Positions 16,458 through 25,362 of a DNA stretch of 64,000 nt are shown piece by piece (the first letter of the stretch is position 1; every line of letters starts with the position of its first letter). Below the pieces are notes generated by a model. That model did not search any database and was not told the origin of the DNA. It worked only from the letters and a program-made list of their open reading frames with translations. This DNA comes from Streptomyces sp. NRRL B-1140 (GTDB lineage: Bacteria > Actinomycetota > Actinomycetes > Streptomycetales > Streptomycetaceae): contig NZ_LGEA01000093.1 of assembly GCF_001280065.1 (NCBI RefSeq), positions 62,001-126,000 of the forward strand, in the 5' to 3' direction. Both the position numbers and the translations under genes were made by a program.

Positions 16458-16931
16458 TCAGCCCTCCAGGACGAGCACCGTCTCGTCGATCTCGGCGCCC
16501 CTGGCCGGGGCGTACCCCCGGGCCGCCGCGACCGCCCGGAACCCGCACTTCTCCAGCACGCGCAGCGACCCCTTGTTGTCCGACGCCGCGCGCGCGTACA
16601 GCGGGCGCTCGGGCACCTCGGTGAGCAGCGCCCGCAGCGCCTGGGTGGCGATGCCCTTGCCCCAGTACGCGCGGTCGACCCAGTACGTCACCTCGCGCTC
16701 GCCCGGCTCCCCGTACGCCCCCGCGCTGCCGACCACGTCCCCGTCGGCCAGGACCGTACGGACGACGACGTCGGGCGAGGAGCGCATCCGGGACCACCGG
16801 GTGTCGAAGGCGGCCCGGTCGGCCGGATCCTCCGGGGTGAAGGCCGCCATGGTCAGCGACTCGGGGTCGTTCATCTGCCGGAAGAAGACCGGCAGATCGC
16901 TGTCGTGGACCGCGCGCAGCTCGACATTCAT
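16458..16931 (-). CDS. GNAT family acetyltransferase
   Basis: A 157-residue N-acetyltransferase of the RimJ/RimL type. Motif A, the acetyl-CoA loop, is seen in WVDRAYWGKGIATQAL, and the C-terminal NKGSLRVLEKCGF segment is typical of the fold. The substrate cannot be told. The ATG start is 3 bases downstream of the stop of the IclR regulator gene, so the two may be read together. Confidence 0.8.
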   Translation of the reverse strand: MNVELRAVHDSDLPVFFRQMNDPESLTMAAFTPEDPADRAAFDTRWSRMRSSPDVVVRTVLADGDVVGSAGAYGEPGEREVTYWVDRAYWGKGIATQALRALLTEVPERPLYARAASDNKGSLRVLEKCGFRAVAAARGYAPARGAEIDETVLVLEG

Positions 16932-16934
16932 GCC

Positions 16935-17708
16935 TCAGAGCCTACGGGTGGCCAGTGTCAGCCGGTCCCGCGCGTCGAAGAGGGCGTCCTTCACCAGCTG
17001 CTCGTGGGCGGGGGTCAGCCGTGCCACCGGCACCGAGCAGCTGATCGCGTCCCGCGCCGGGGTGCGGTACGGGATCGCCACGCCGAAGCAGCGCAGCCCC
17101 AGCGTGTTCTCCTCGCGGTCGACCGCGAAGCCCTGCTCCCGCACCTGGCGCAGTTCCTCGATGAGCTTCTCCCGGTCGGTGATGGTGTGCTCGGTCAGCG
17201 CGGGCAGCGTCTCCGGGAGCATCTTGCGGACCTGCTCGTCGGAGTACGTGCTCAGCAGCGCCTTGCCGAGGGACGTGGAGTGCGCGGGCAGCCGGCGGCC
17301 GACCCGGGTGAAGGGGCGCAGGTAGTGCTGCGACTGGCGGGTGGCCAGGTACACGACGTTCGTGCCGTCGAGGCGGGCGAGGTGGATCGTCTCGGTCGTG
17401 TCGTCCGAGAGCCGGTCCAGTGTCGGGCGGGCCGCGGCGACGACCTCGTCACCGTCGATGTACGACGTGCCCACCAGCAGGGCCCGCACCCCGATGCCGT
17501 ACCGCGTGCCCGTCGCGTCGGTCTCCACCCAGCCCAGCTCGACCAGGGTGCGCAACAACATGTAGAGGCTGGACTTGGGATATCCGACGGCCTCCTGGAC
17601 CGCCGCGAGGGAGTGCATGCCGGGGCGTCCGGCGAAGTATTCGAGCAGTTCAACCGTTCGCACCGCGGACTTGACCTGCGCCCCGCCGCCCGACTCGCCA
17701 GCCGACAT
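16935..17708 (-). CDS. IclR family transcriptional regulator
   Basis: A 257-residue regulator with an N-terminal winged helix (VKSAVRTVELLEYF to PKSSLYMLLRTLVELGWV) and a C-terminal effector-binding domain (from about residue 75, ending ISCSVPVARLTPAHEQLV). The start chosen is the ATG at 17708 with AAGGGG upstream. A start farther upstream would place coding sequence over the divergent regulatory region. It is divergent from an aldehyde dehydrogenase gene, and two inverted repeats lie between them, so it very likely controls that gene and itself. The ligand is probably a sugar-acid catabolite. Confidence 0.88.
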   Translation of the reverse strand: MSAGESGGGAQVKSAVRTVELLEYFAGRPGMHSLAAVQEAVGYPKSSLYMLLRTLVELGWVETDATGTRYGIGVRALLVGTSYIDGDEVVAAARPTLDRLSDDTTETIHLARLDGTNVVYLATRQSQHYLRPFTRVGRRLPAHSTSLGKALLSTYSDEQVRKMLPETLPALTEHTITDREKLIEELRQVREQGFAVDREENTLGLRCFGVAIPYRTPARDAISCSVPVARLTPAHEQLVKDALFDARDRLTLATRRL

Positions 17709-17724
17709 CGCCCTTGACCCCTTC

Positions 17725-17748
17725 GTTGGACGGGAAATAGTCTCCAAC
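17725..17748. promoter_or_regulatory. Inverted repeat GTTGGA-N12-TCCAAC
   Basis: Perfect 6-base arms 17-40 bases upstream of the IclR gene start. It could be a second regulator site or an autoregulatory operator. Confidence 0.35.
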
Positions 17749-17771
17749 AGCATATTCATCACCAGAGACAG

Positions 17772-17789
17772 CGTTCAGTATATCGAACG
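17772..17789. promoter_or_regulatory. Candidate IclR operator CGTTC-N8-GAACG
   Basis: An 18-base palindrome with 5-base arms around a TATA core (CGTTCnnTATAnnGAACG), placed 53 bases upstream of the dehydrogenase GTG. Short palindromes with an AT core are typical targets of IclR proteins, so I propose this as the main operator of the divergent pair. Confidence 0.5.
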
Positions 17790-17841
17790 CCCCTGGTGGA
17801 TGACCCAATACTGCGGCATGACATGTGTGGAGGGACCCGCG

Positions 17842-19371
17842 GTGGCAGCAGCACCAGTCTGGAGTGTCGACCCCCGAACCGGGAAGCAGCGTGAACAGGT
17901 TGCGGTGGAGGCCACAGCCCAGGAGGTGGACGCCGCCGTCCGGGCCGCGCACGAGGCCCGCGGCGCCCTGGCCGACCGCGCGGTCCGCGCGGCCTTCCTG
18001 CGCACCGCCGCCGACGAGCTCAAGGCGGCCGAGGAGTCTCTCGTCGAGACCGCCGACGCCGAGACCGCGCTCGGCCCGGTCCGGCTGACCGGCGAGCTCG
18101 CCCGCACCTGCTACCAGCTGCGCGCCTTCGCCGACATCGTCGACGAGGGCGCCTTCCTCGACGTCGTCATCAACCACCCCGACGACACCGCGACCCCGCC
18201 GATCCCGGACCTGCGCCGCTACAAGGTGCCGCTGGGCGTCGTCGCCGTCTACTCGGCGTCGAACTTCCCCTTCGCCTTCTCGGTCGCGGGCGGTGACACC
18301 GCGAGCGCCCTCGCGGCCGGCTGCCCGGTCGTCGTCAAGTCCCACCCCGACCACCCGGCCCTGTCCGAGTACGTCGCCAAGGTGCTGCGCCGGGCCGCCG
18401 CCCGGCACGGCATCCCCGACGGCGTCGTGGGCCTGGTCCACGGCTTCGAGGCGGGTGTCGAGCTGATCAAGCACCCGCTGGTCGCGGCGGCAGGCTTCAC
18501 CGGCTCCGTGCGCGGCGGCCGGGCGCTCTTCGACGCCGCGGCGGCCCGCCCGGTCCCGATCCCCTTCCACGGTGAGCTGGGCTCCCTGAACCCGGTCGTG
18601 GTCACCGAGGCCGCCGCCGCCGAGCGGGCCGAGGCCATCGGTGCCGGTCTCGCCGGTTCCATGACGCTGGGCGTCGGCCAGTTCTGTGTGAAGCCGGGCC
18701 TCGTCCTCGCGCCGGCCGGTGCCGCGGGCGACGCACTGCTGAAGTCCCTGACGGACGCCGTCAGCGACACCGACGCCGGCGTCCTGCTCGACCACCGCAT
18801 GCGCGACAACTTCGTCGCCGGCGTGGCCGAGCGGGCCGGGCTGCCCGACGTCGACTCCCCGGTCACCCCGGGCGCGGGCGGCGAGCACACCGTCAGCGCG
18901 GGCTTCCTCACGGTGCCGGCGAGCAGGCTGGCCGCCGAGGGCGAGCACGACCTGCTCCTGGAGGAGTGCTTCGGGCCGGTCACCGTGGTGGCCCGCTACG
19001 AGGACGACACCGAGGTGAAGGCGGTGCTGTCGCGGCTGCCCGGCAACCTCACGGCGACGGTGCAGCTGTCCGAGGAGGAGGCGGCGGGCCAGGGCCGCGG
19101 CGCGGAGATCCTCGCGGAGCTGACGCCGCTGGCCGGGCGCGTGCTGGTGAACGGCTGGCCGACGGGGGTCGCCGTCGCGCCCGCGCAGCATCACGGTGGG
19201 CCTTACCCGGCGACGACGTCGACGTCCACGTCGGTGGGTGGTACGGCCATCGAGCGGTGGATGCGGCCGGTTGCCTATCAGAACGCGCCGTCCGCGTTGC
19301 TGCCCGCGGAGCTGCGGGACGAGAACCCGCTGGGCCTGCCTCGCAGGTTCAACGGGCGTTTGGAGCGTTGA
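17842..19371 (+). CDS. Aldehyde dehydrogenase (NADP+), 2-oxoglutarate semialdehyde type
   Basis: A 509-residue aldehyde dehydrogenase. The catalytic Cys is residue 282 (GVGQFCVKPG) and the general base Glu is residue 245 (FHGELGSLNP). Overall pattern and the QHHGGPYPATT C-terminal segment match 2,5-dioxovalerate (2-oxoglutarate semialdehyde) dehydrogenases, the last step of oxidative galacturonate, glucarate or pentose breakdown to 2-oxoglutarate. The GTG at 17842 has GGAGGG seven bases upstream. Control by the divergent IclR gene is likely. The substrate is inferred, and the dehydratases expected upstream in such pathways are not in this window. Confidence 0.85.
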   Translation: MAAAPVWSVDPRTGKQREQVAVEATAQEVDAAVRAAHEARGALADRAVRAAFLRTAADELKAAEESLVETADAETALGPVRLTGELARTCYQLRAFADIVDEGAFLDVVINHPDDTATPPIPDLRRYKVPLGVVAVYSASNFPFAFSVAGGDTASALAAGCPVVVKSHPDHPALSEYVAKVLRRAAARHGIPDGVVGLVHGFEAGVELIKHPLVAAAGFTGSVRGGRALFDAAAARPVPIPFHGELGSLNPVVVTEAAAAERAEAIGAGLAGSMTLGVGQFCVKPGLVLAPAGAAGDALLKSLTDAVSDTDAGVLLDHRMRDNFVAGVAERAGLPDVDSPVTPGAGGEHTVSAGFLTVPASRLAAEGEHDLLLEECFGPVTVVARYEDDTEVKAVLSRLPGNLTATVQLSEEEAAGQGRGAEILAELTPLAGRVLVNGWPTGVAVAPAQHHGGPYPATTSTSTSVGGTAIERWMRPVAYQNAPSALLPAELRDENPLGLPRRFNGRLER

Positions 19372-19470
19372 CGCCGTAGGGGTGCGGTGGACTGCGGGCT
19401 GCCGGTTCCGTCGTGGCTGATCGCGCCGTTCCCCGCGCCCCTGAGGGTGCGACCTGAAACACTTGGTCGA

Positions 19471-20079
19471 ATGGATCTGGAATTTCCTGAACTTCCCTTC
19501 GGCCTGCGCACGTACGGGCCCGATGGTCACTGGTCGTACGAGGACGGTGTGCTCACCGGGTGGGCCGGGGCGCGGCAGGACCGGTTCGTGCCGCCCACCG
19601 GTGAGGGTCTTGACCCCGCTTCCGACGCGCCCCGGCTGCTCGGGGCGCCGGAGGGCGACTTCCAGCTGATCGCCAAGGTCACCGTCGGGTTCGGTGCGGC
19701 TTTCGACGCCGGGGTGCTCTACGTCCACGTGGGGGAGCGGGCCTGGGCCAAGCTCTGCCTGGAGTACTCCCCGGACGTCCCCACCGTCTGCACGGTGGTC
19801 ACCCGGGGCCACTCCGACGACGCCAACTCCTTCACCGTGGACGGCAGTTCCGTATGGCTGCGGGTGAGCCGCACCGGCCGCGCCTTCGCCTTCCACGCCT
19901 CGCGCGACGGCGAACGCTGGACCTTCGTCCGGCTGTTCACCCTCGGCGACGAGAAGGAGACGGACGCGGCCCTGGTCGGCTTCATGGCCCAGTGCCCGAT
20001 GGGGGAGGGCTGCGTGGTGACGTACGACCACATCGAGTTCAGGCCGTCCTGGCCGAACGATCTGCGGGACGGCAGCTGA
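19471..20079 (+). CDS. DUF1349 family protein (ConA-like fold)
   Basis: A 202-residue protein with a beta-sandwich pattern typical of DUF1349 (FQLIAKVTVGFGAAFDAGVLYVHV, WAKLCLEYSP, RDGERWTFVRLF). No signal peptide or membrane segment is visible. The family resembles the lectin-like domains found next to glycosidases, and a sugar-related role is possible but not shown. The ATG at 19471 begins the conserved MDLEFPELPFGL segment; the open frame extends upstream without conserved sequence. Confidence 0.75.
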   Translation: MDLEFPELPFGLRTYGPDGHWSYEDGVLTGWAGARQDRFVPPTGEGLDPASDAPRLLGAPEGDFQLIAKVTVGFGAAFDAGVLYVHVGERAWAKLCLEYSPDVPTVCTVVTRGHSDDANSFTVDGSSVWLRVSRTGRAFAFHASRDGERWTFVRLFTLGDEKETDAALVGFMAQCPMGEGCVVTYDHIEFRPSWPNDLRDGS

Positions 20080-20124
20080 GCCCGTCCCGGGAACCGCCCC
20101 CGGCCCGGGCACGTCGTCATCTCC

Positions 20125-20619
20125 ATGATCAGGGACCGAGTGACGCCAGGCCGTGTGATCCGTACCGTCCTGCCCGCCGAGCTGGCGGACGTCGTCGCGC
20201 TGCACGCGCGGGCCCGGGCGACGTACTACCCCGACGGGGTGCCGCGGGACGGCACCGACTGGACCGAGGCCTGGCGCGGTGCCCTCACCCGGCCGGACGG
20301 GCGGGTGCTGTGCGTGGCGGAGGCGGGCCGCCTCATCGGCCTGGCCTCCTTCCGCACCCCCGAGGACGCCCCGGCGGAGACGGTGAAGCTCTTCCAGTTC
20401 CATGTCGACCCCGGCCACTGGCGCCTCGGAGCCGGCAGCGCGCTGCACGCTGCGTGTGTAGAGGAGTGGCAGGCCGACGGCAGGCGTACGGCCGTGCTCG
20501 ACGTGCACGTCGGCAACGCCCGGGCCCAGGGGTTCTACCGGCGGCAGGGATGGATCCCGGAGCCGGTCGGGCCGGGGGATCACCATCTGCGGATGCGGTT
20601 CGTCGTCCCCGGGGAATGA
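20125..20619 (+). CDS. GNAT family acetyltransferase
   Basis: A 164-residue N-acetyltransferase. VKLFQFHVDPGHWRLGAGSALHAAC carries the acetyl-CoA binding motif, and NARAQGFYRRQGW is the typical C-terminal element. The substrate is unknown. The start ATG lies 45 bases after the DUF1349 gene. Later in-frame GTG codons are possible alternatives, because the first residues carry no recognisable motif. Confidence 0.78.
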   Translation: MIRDRVTPGRVIRTVLPAELADVVALHARARATYYPDGVPRDGTDWTEAWRGALTRPDGRVLCVAEAGRLIGLASFRTPEDAPAETVKLFQFHVDPGHWRLGAGSALHAACVEEWQADGRRTAVLDVHVGNARAQGFYRRQGWIPEPVGPGDHHLRMRFVVPGE

Positions 20620-20692
20620 ACGCCACTGATTGAACGTTCATCGATCCGGCGGAGGGAGTCTCCGCACGGTACGACCTGGAGAGAGCCGAGAC

Positions 20693-21409
20693 ATGCGCGT
20701 CGAGATCTGGAGCGACATCGCCTGCCCCTGGTGCTACGTGGGCAAGGCCCGCTTCGACAAGGCGCTGCGGGACTTCCCGCACCGCGACGACGTCGAGGTG
20801 GTGCACCGCTCCTTCGAGCTGGACCCCGGCCGCGCCAAGGACGACATCCAGCCCGTGATCACGATGCTCACCAGGAAGTACGGGATGAGTGCCGCGCAGG
20901 CCGAGGCCGGAGAGGACAACCTCGGGTCCCAGGCCGCCGCCGAAGGCCTCGACTACCGCACCCGCGGCCGGGATCACGGCAGCACCTTCGACATGCACCG
21001 CCTGCTTCACCTCGCCAAGGAGGAGGGCCGCCAGGCGCAGCTGCTCGACCTGCTCTACCGGGCCAACTTCGCCGAGGAGCGCTCCGTCTTCAACGACGAC
21101 GAGCGGCTCGTGGAGCTCGCCGCGGCCGCCGGCCTGGACGCGGAGGCCGTGCGCGCGGTGCTCGCCGACCCGGACGCGTACGCCGACGAGGTCCGCGCCG
21201 ACGAGCGCGAGGCCGCGCGGCTCGGGGCGAACGGCGTGCCGTTCTTCGTGCTCGACCGGAAGTACGGCGTCTCCGGCGCCCAGCCCGCCGAGGTCTTCTC
21301 CCGGGCCCTGACCCAGGCGTACGGCGAGCACGCGCCCCTGACGATCGTCGACGGCGGCGAGGACGCGGACGCCTGTGGCCCGGACGGCTGCGCTGTGCCC
21401 CAGCACTGA
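20693..21409 (+). CDS. DsbA family oxidoreductase (FrnE-like)
   Basis: A 238-residue thioredoxin-fold protein with the N-terminal redox motif CPWC at about residues 10-13 (DIACPWCYVGK) and a helical insertion. The cis-Pro segment ANGVPFFVLDRKYGVSGAQP near residue 180 completes the fold. No signal peptide is present, so it acts in the cytoplasm, like FrnE and 2-hydroxychromene isomerase relatives. A GAGAG-containing ribosome site precedes the ATG. Two further Cys residues lie at the C terminus (ACGPDGCAVPQH) and could form a second redox pair. Confidence 0.85.
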   Translation: MRVEIWSDIACPWCYVGKARFDKALRDFPHRDDVEVVHRSFELDPGRAKDDIQPVITMLTRKYGMSAAQAEAGEDNLGSQAAAEGLDYRTRGRDHGSTFDMHRLLHLAKEEGRQAQLLDLLYRANFAEERSVFNDDERLVELAAAAGLDAEAVRAVLADPDAYADEVRADEREAARLGANGVPFFVLDRKYGVSGAQPAEVFSRALTQAYGEHAPLTIVDGGEDADACGPDGCAVPQH

Positions 21410-21505
21410 AAAGGCCAGCTCGGAGCGCATCCATAAGCGTTCCTTAGCGACATCACGCAGGAATCGGCAATGGACGGGGAGATCCAGGGGACGCAGAGTG
21501 GTTCC

Positions 21506-22558
21506 ATGGAGACCTTCGAGAACCTCGTCCGTGCCGAGTTCACCCCGAAGAACACCTACCTCAACACCGCGAGCAACGGGCTTCTGCCCGCCCGTACCGT
21601 CGGCGCCGTACAGCAGGCGGTGCGGATGCGTGCCGAGGGCATGCCCCTGGGTCCCCTGTACGAGGACGTGGAGGCGGCCCGCGCGTCCTTCGCCCGGCTG
21701 GCCGGCGTTCCGGCCGAGCGGGTCGCGACCGGTGCGTCGGTCGCCGAGTACGGCGGGCTGATCGCCGCCTCGCTGCCCGCCGGCTCCGAGGTCCTCACGG
21801 CGGAGGCCGACTTCTCCTCCCTGGTGAACCCGTTCCACGCCCGCGGCGACCTCAAGGTGCGTGCCGTGCCCCTGGAGAGGCTCGCCGAGTCCGTCCGACC
21901 CGGCACCGCGCTCGTCGCGGTCAGCGCCGCCCAGTCCGCCGACGGCCGTCTCGCCGACCTGCCCGCGGTACGCGAGGCGGCCCGGGCGCACGGCGCCCGC
22001 ACCTACGTCGACGCCTCCCAGTCGGCCGGCTGGCTGCCGCTGGAGGCCGACGCCGACGATTACGTCGCTTCCGTCGGATTCAAGTGGCTCTTCGGCCCGC
22101 ACGGAGCCGCGTTCTTCGTCGCCCCGCGGGACTTCGGCGGGCTCACCCCGCTGCTCGCCGGCTGGGTCGCCGGGGAACGGCCCTGGGACAGCTGCTACGG
22201 CCCCGTCGAGGAACTAGCCCACTCCGCGCGGCGCTTCGACGTCAGCCCCGCCCTCTTCAGCTACGCGGGACTGCGCGCCTCCCTGGAACTGCTGGAGGAG
22301 ATCGGCGTCGACGTCGTGCACGCCCACGACGTCGGCCTCGCCGACCGCTTCCGTGCGGGGCTCGCGGAGCTGGGTCACGAGCCGATCGCCTCGCCCGGCT
22401 CGGCGATCGTGTCGGTGCCGGGGCTCGGCCACCGGCAGGGCGAACTGAGCCGCCAGGGCATCGAGGTGTCCGACCGGTCCGGGAACCTGCGGGCCGCGTT
22501 CCACCTCTACAACACGCCCGCGGACGTGGACCGGCTCCTGCGGGTGCTCGCGGCATGA
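21506..22558 (+). CDS. Class V aminotransferase / cysteine desulfurase-like protein
   Basis: A 350-residue PLP enzyme of the class V group. The Schiff-base Lys is residue 193 in ASVGFKWLFGPHG. NTASNGLLP near the N terminus and YVDASQSAGWLPL (pyridoxal ring Asp) are also present. The reaction may be desulfuration or transamination; the sequence does not say which. I use the ATG at 21506 because the family-like text begins METFENLV. An ATG at 21470 with AGGAA six bases upstream would add 12 residues and is a real alternative. Confidence 0.78.
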   Translation: METFENLVRAEFTPKNTYLNTASNGLLPARTVGAVQQAVRMRAEGMPLGPLYEDVEAARASFARLAGVPAERVATGASVAEYGGLIAASLPAGSEVLTAEADFSSLVNPFHARGDLKVRAVPLERLAESVRPGTALVAVSAAQSADGRLADLPAVREAARAHGARTYVDASQSAGWLPLEADADDYVASVGFKWLFGPHGAAFFVAPRDFGGLTPLLAGWVAGERPWDSCYGPVEELAHSARRFDVSPALFSYAGLRASLELLEEIGVDVVHAHDVGLADRFRAGLAELGHEPIASPGSAIVSVPGLGHRQGELSRQGIEVSDRSGNLRAAFHLYNTPADVDRLLRVLAA

Positions 22559-22563
22559 CAGAA

Positions 22564-22605
22564 CCGGGCGGGGCCTCCCGTCCCACACGAGGAGGCCCCA
22601 CCCGG
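22564..22605. terminator. Terminator between aminotransferase and ectD
   Basis: Arms 22564-22578 and 22591-22605 pair over 15 bases with one mismatch, 12-base loop. It lies just after the aminotransferase stop and before the convergent ectD stop. Confidence 0.7.
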
Positions 22606-22669
22606 TAGCTCTGTCACGCAGTCATCCGACCGCCGAGGCGGTCACGTCAGCGGCAACCGCTGACGACGG

Positions 22670-23578
22670 TCACCGCACCGGCGTGAAGTCCCGCGCCCCA
22701 ATGAACTCCGGGCGCCGGACCGGGGCCGCGAACGGTTCCACCGCCGTGTTCTCCACGCTGTTGAACACGATGAACACGTTGCTGCGCGGGAACGGCGTGA
22801 TGTTGTCGCCCGAACCGTGCATGGCGTTGCAGTCGAACCAGGTCGCCGAACCGGCCTTGCCGGTGAACAGCTTGATGCCGTGCTGCGCGGCCATCTGCGT
22901 CAGCGCCTCGTCCGACGGCGTGCCCGCGTCCTGCATCTGCAGCGACTTCTTGTAGTTGTCCTTCGGCGTCTCACCCGCACACCCGAGGAACGTCTTGTGC
23001 GACCCCGGCATGATCATGAGTCCGCCGTTGGTGTCGTAGTTCTCGGTCAGCGCGATCGAGACCGACACCGTGCGCATCCGCGGCAGACCGTCCTCGGCGT
23101 GCCACGTCTCGAAGTCCGAGTGCCAGTAGAAGCCACTGGCGCCGAACCCCGGCTTGACGTTGATCCGCGACTGGTGGACGTACACGTCCGAGCCGAGGAT
23201 CTGCCGCGCCCGTCCGACCACCCGCTCGTCGCGGACCAGCCGGGCGAACACCTCGCTGATCTTGTGCACCTCGAAGACCGTGCGGATCTCCTTGGACTTC
23301 GGCTCGACGATCGACCGCTCGTCGGCCCGCATGTCCGGGTCGTTCACCAGCCGGTTCAGCTCGTTCCGGTAGACGGCGACCTCGTCGTCGCTGATGAGCT
23401 CGTCGATGGCCAGGAAGCCGTCGCGCTCGAAGGAGAGCAGGTCGGCCGGGACGATCGGGCCCGGGGCGTCGGGTGCGCCCCAGACGACCGGGTCCTGGCG
23501 CGGGGTCAGTGCCTCGGCGGCACCGCGACTGGGATAGAGGTCCGGGATACCGGTGGTGGTGTCGGTGGTGGCGGTCAT
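22670..23578 (-). CDS. ectD: Ectoine hydroxylase EctD
   Basis: A 302-residue Fe(II)/2-oxoglutarate dioxygenase that converts ectoine to 5-hydroxyectoine in the cytoplasm. The iron ligands are seen as the HxD pair in FYWHSDFETWH and the distal His in DCNAMHGSGDN. The FETWHAEDGLPRMR and TPFPRSNVFIVFNSVEN segments are characteristic of EctD. GAGGAGGTG lies upstream of the ATG and overlaps the end of ectC; the gap is seven bases. It is the last gene of the ectABCD operon. Confidence 0.95.
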   Translation of the reverse strand: MTATTDTTTGIPDLYPSRGAAEALTPRQDPVVWGAPDAPGPIVPADLLSFERDGFLAIDELISDDEVAVYRNELNRLVNDPDMRADERSIVEPKSKEIRTVFEVHKISEVFARLVRDERVVGRARQILGSDVYVHQSRINVKPGFGASGFYWHSDFETWHAEDGLPRMRTVSVSIALTENYDTNGGLMIMPGSHKTFLGCAGETPKDNYKKSLQMQDAGTPSDEALTQMAAQHGIKLFTGKAGSATWFDCNAMHGSGDNITPFPRSNVFIVFNSVENTAVEPFAAPVRRPEFIGARDFTPVR

Positions 23579-23585
23579 GGAAACG

Positions 23586-23984
23586 TCACACCTCCTCGGT
23601 GAGCAGCGGGTAGACGCCGTTCTCGTCGTGGTCCTCCCGTCCGGTCACGGGCGGGTTGAACACGCAGAGGCAGCGGAAGTCCTGCTTGACCCGCAGCGTG
23701 TGCCTCTCGTGCCCGTCCAGGAGGTACATCGTGCCGGGCGTGATCGTGTGCGTCAGCCCGGTCTCGTGGTCGGTCAGCTCGGCCTCGCCCTCCACGCAGA
23801 CGACGGCCTCGATGTGGTTCGCGTACCACATCGACGTCTCCGTACCCGCGTAGAGGACCGTCTCGTGCAGGGAGAAACCGACTTTCTCCTTGGCGAGGAC
23901 GATGCGCTTGCTCTCCCACGTACCGGACGCCGCCTTCACGTGCCGGTCGGTACCTTCGATCTCCTTGAACGAACGGACAATCAC
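23586..23984 (-). CDS. ectC: L-ectoine synthase EctC
   Basis: A 132-residue cupin enzyme that cyclises N-gamma-acetyl-2,4-diaminobutyrate to ectoine. [38 protein letters not shown] and [16 protein letters not shown] are the EctC landmarks, including the cupin metal-site Glu and His. The GTG start at 23984 has AGGAGG about 12 bases upstream. It sits between ectB (42-base gap) and ectD (7-base gap). Confidence 0.96.
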   Translation of the reverse strand: MIVRSFKEIEGTDRHVKAASGTWESKRIVLAKEKVGFSLHETVLYAGTETSMWYANHIEAVVCVEGEAELTDHETGLTHTITPGTMYLLDGHERHTLRVKQDFRCLCVFNPPVTGREDHDENGVYPLLTEEV

Positions 23985-24026
23985 GGTGCTGCGATGCCTC
24001 CTAGGTGAGTGGTGCTCGGTTCGGTG

Positions 24027-25298
24027 TCAGGCGGTCTCGCGGACGGCGCGGGCCAGCGTGCTCAGGCCCTCGTCCAGCTCCTCGGGCGTGATGGTGAGCG
24101 CCGGGAGCAGCTTCACGACCTCGCTCTCCGGGCCGGACGTCTCGATGAGCAGTCCGAGCTCGAAGGCGCGCTTGGCGACCTTGCCGGCGCGGGCCTTGTC
24201 GTGGAACTCCAGGCCCCACACCAGGCCGCGGCCGCGGTACTCCTTCACGTCGGCCAGGTTCTCCTCGGTGATGGAGATCATCGCCTGCTCGACCTGCTCG
24301 CCGCGCTTGCGGGTCTGCTTCTCCATCGCGGAGCCGTCGGCCCAGTAGGTCTCCAGGGCCGCGGTGGCCGTGACGAACGCGGGGTTGTTGCCGCGGAAGG
24401 TGCCGTTGTGCTCGCCGGGCTCCCAGATGTCGAGCTCGGGCTTGAACAGGCACAGCGACATGGGCAGGCCGTAGCCGCTGATCGACTTGGAGACGGTGAC
24501 GATGTCGGGCGTGATGCCCGCCTCTTCGAAGGAGAAGAACGCGCCGGTGCGACCGCAGCCCATCTGGATGTCGTCGACGATCAGCAGCATGTCCTGCCGT
24601 TCGCACAGCTCGGACAGGGCGCGCAGCCACTCGGGCCGGGCCACGTTGATGCCGCCCTCGCCCTGCACGGTCTCGACGATCACGGCGGCCGGCTTGTTCA
24701 GCCCGGACCCCTGGTCCTCCAGCAGCCGCTCGAACCACAGGAAGTCCTCGACCGTGCCGTCGAAGTAGTTGTCGAACGGCATGGGCGTGCCGTGCACCAG
24801 CGGGATGCCGGCGCCGGCCCGCTTGAAGGCGTTGCCGGTCACGGCCAGCGAGCCCAGCGACATGCCGTGGAAGGCGTTGGTGAACGACACGATCGCCTCG
24901 CGGCCCTTCACCTTCCGCGCCAGCTTCAGCGCGGACTCCACGGCGTTGGTGCCGGTCGGGCCGGGGAACATGACCTTGTACGGCAGGTCGCGCGGGCGCA
25001 GCAGCAGGTTCTGGAAGGCCTCCAGGAACGTGCGCTTGGCCGTGGTCGACATGTCGAGCCCGTGCGTGACGCCGTCGCGCTCCAGGTAGTCGATCAGCGC
25101 GCGTTTCAGGACCGGGTTGTTGTGCCCGTAGTTCAGTGACCCGGCTCCGGCGAAGAAGTCGAGGTACTCATGGCCGTCCTCGTCGTACATGCGGCTGCCC
25201 ACCGCACGGTCGAAGACGGTGGGCCAGCCGCGGCAGTAGCTGCGCACCTCGGACTCGACGGTCTCGAAGACGCTCAGGTCGGGCTGGGTGATGGTCAC
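24027..25298 (-). CDS. ectB: Diaminobutyrate-2-oxoglutarate transaminase EctB
   Basis: A 423-residue class III PLP aminotransferase that makes L-2,4-diaminobutyrate from aspartate semialdehyde with glutamate as amino donor. The PLP Lys is residue 271 in VTVSKSISGYGLP. FFAGAGSLNYGHNNP near the N terminus and VIVETVQGEGGI are typical. The GTG start has GAGGAG upstream. It is 64 bases downstream of ectA and is the second gene of the operon. Confidence 0.96.
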   Translation of the reverse strand: MTITQPDLSVFETVESEVRSYCRGWPTVFDRAVGSRMYDEDGHEYLDFFAGAGSLNYGHNNPVLKRALIDYLERDGVTHGLDMSTTAKRTFLEAFQNLLLRPRDLPYKVMFPGPTGTNAVESALKLARKVKGREAIVSFTNAFHGMSLGSLAVTGNAFKRAGAGIPLVHGTPMPFDNYFDGTVEDFLWFERLLEDQGSGLNKPAAVIVETVQGEGGINVARPEWLRALSELCERQDMLLIVDDIQMGCGRTGAFFSFEEAGITPDIVTVSKSISGYGLPMSLCLFKPELDIWEPGEHNGTFRGNNPAFVTATAALETYWADGSAMEKQTRKRGEQVEQAMISITEENLADVKEYRGRGLVWGLEFHDKARAGKVAKRAFELGLLIETSGPESEVVKLLPALTITPEELDEGLSTLARAVRETA

Positions 25299-25362
25299 GG
25301 CGAATCGCTCCTCGGTGCGTGGGGGAAGTCTGTGGGACGGGAGTGGGGTGGGGAGGGAAGTC

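Noticed and set aside
14898..17717. Plus-strand open frame of about 940 codons across the PBP, acetyltransferase and IclR genes
   Set aside because: It is antisense to three well-supported genes and contains only Arg/Val/Gly-rich sequence.
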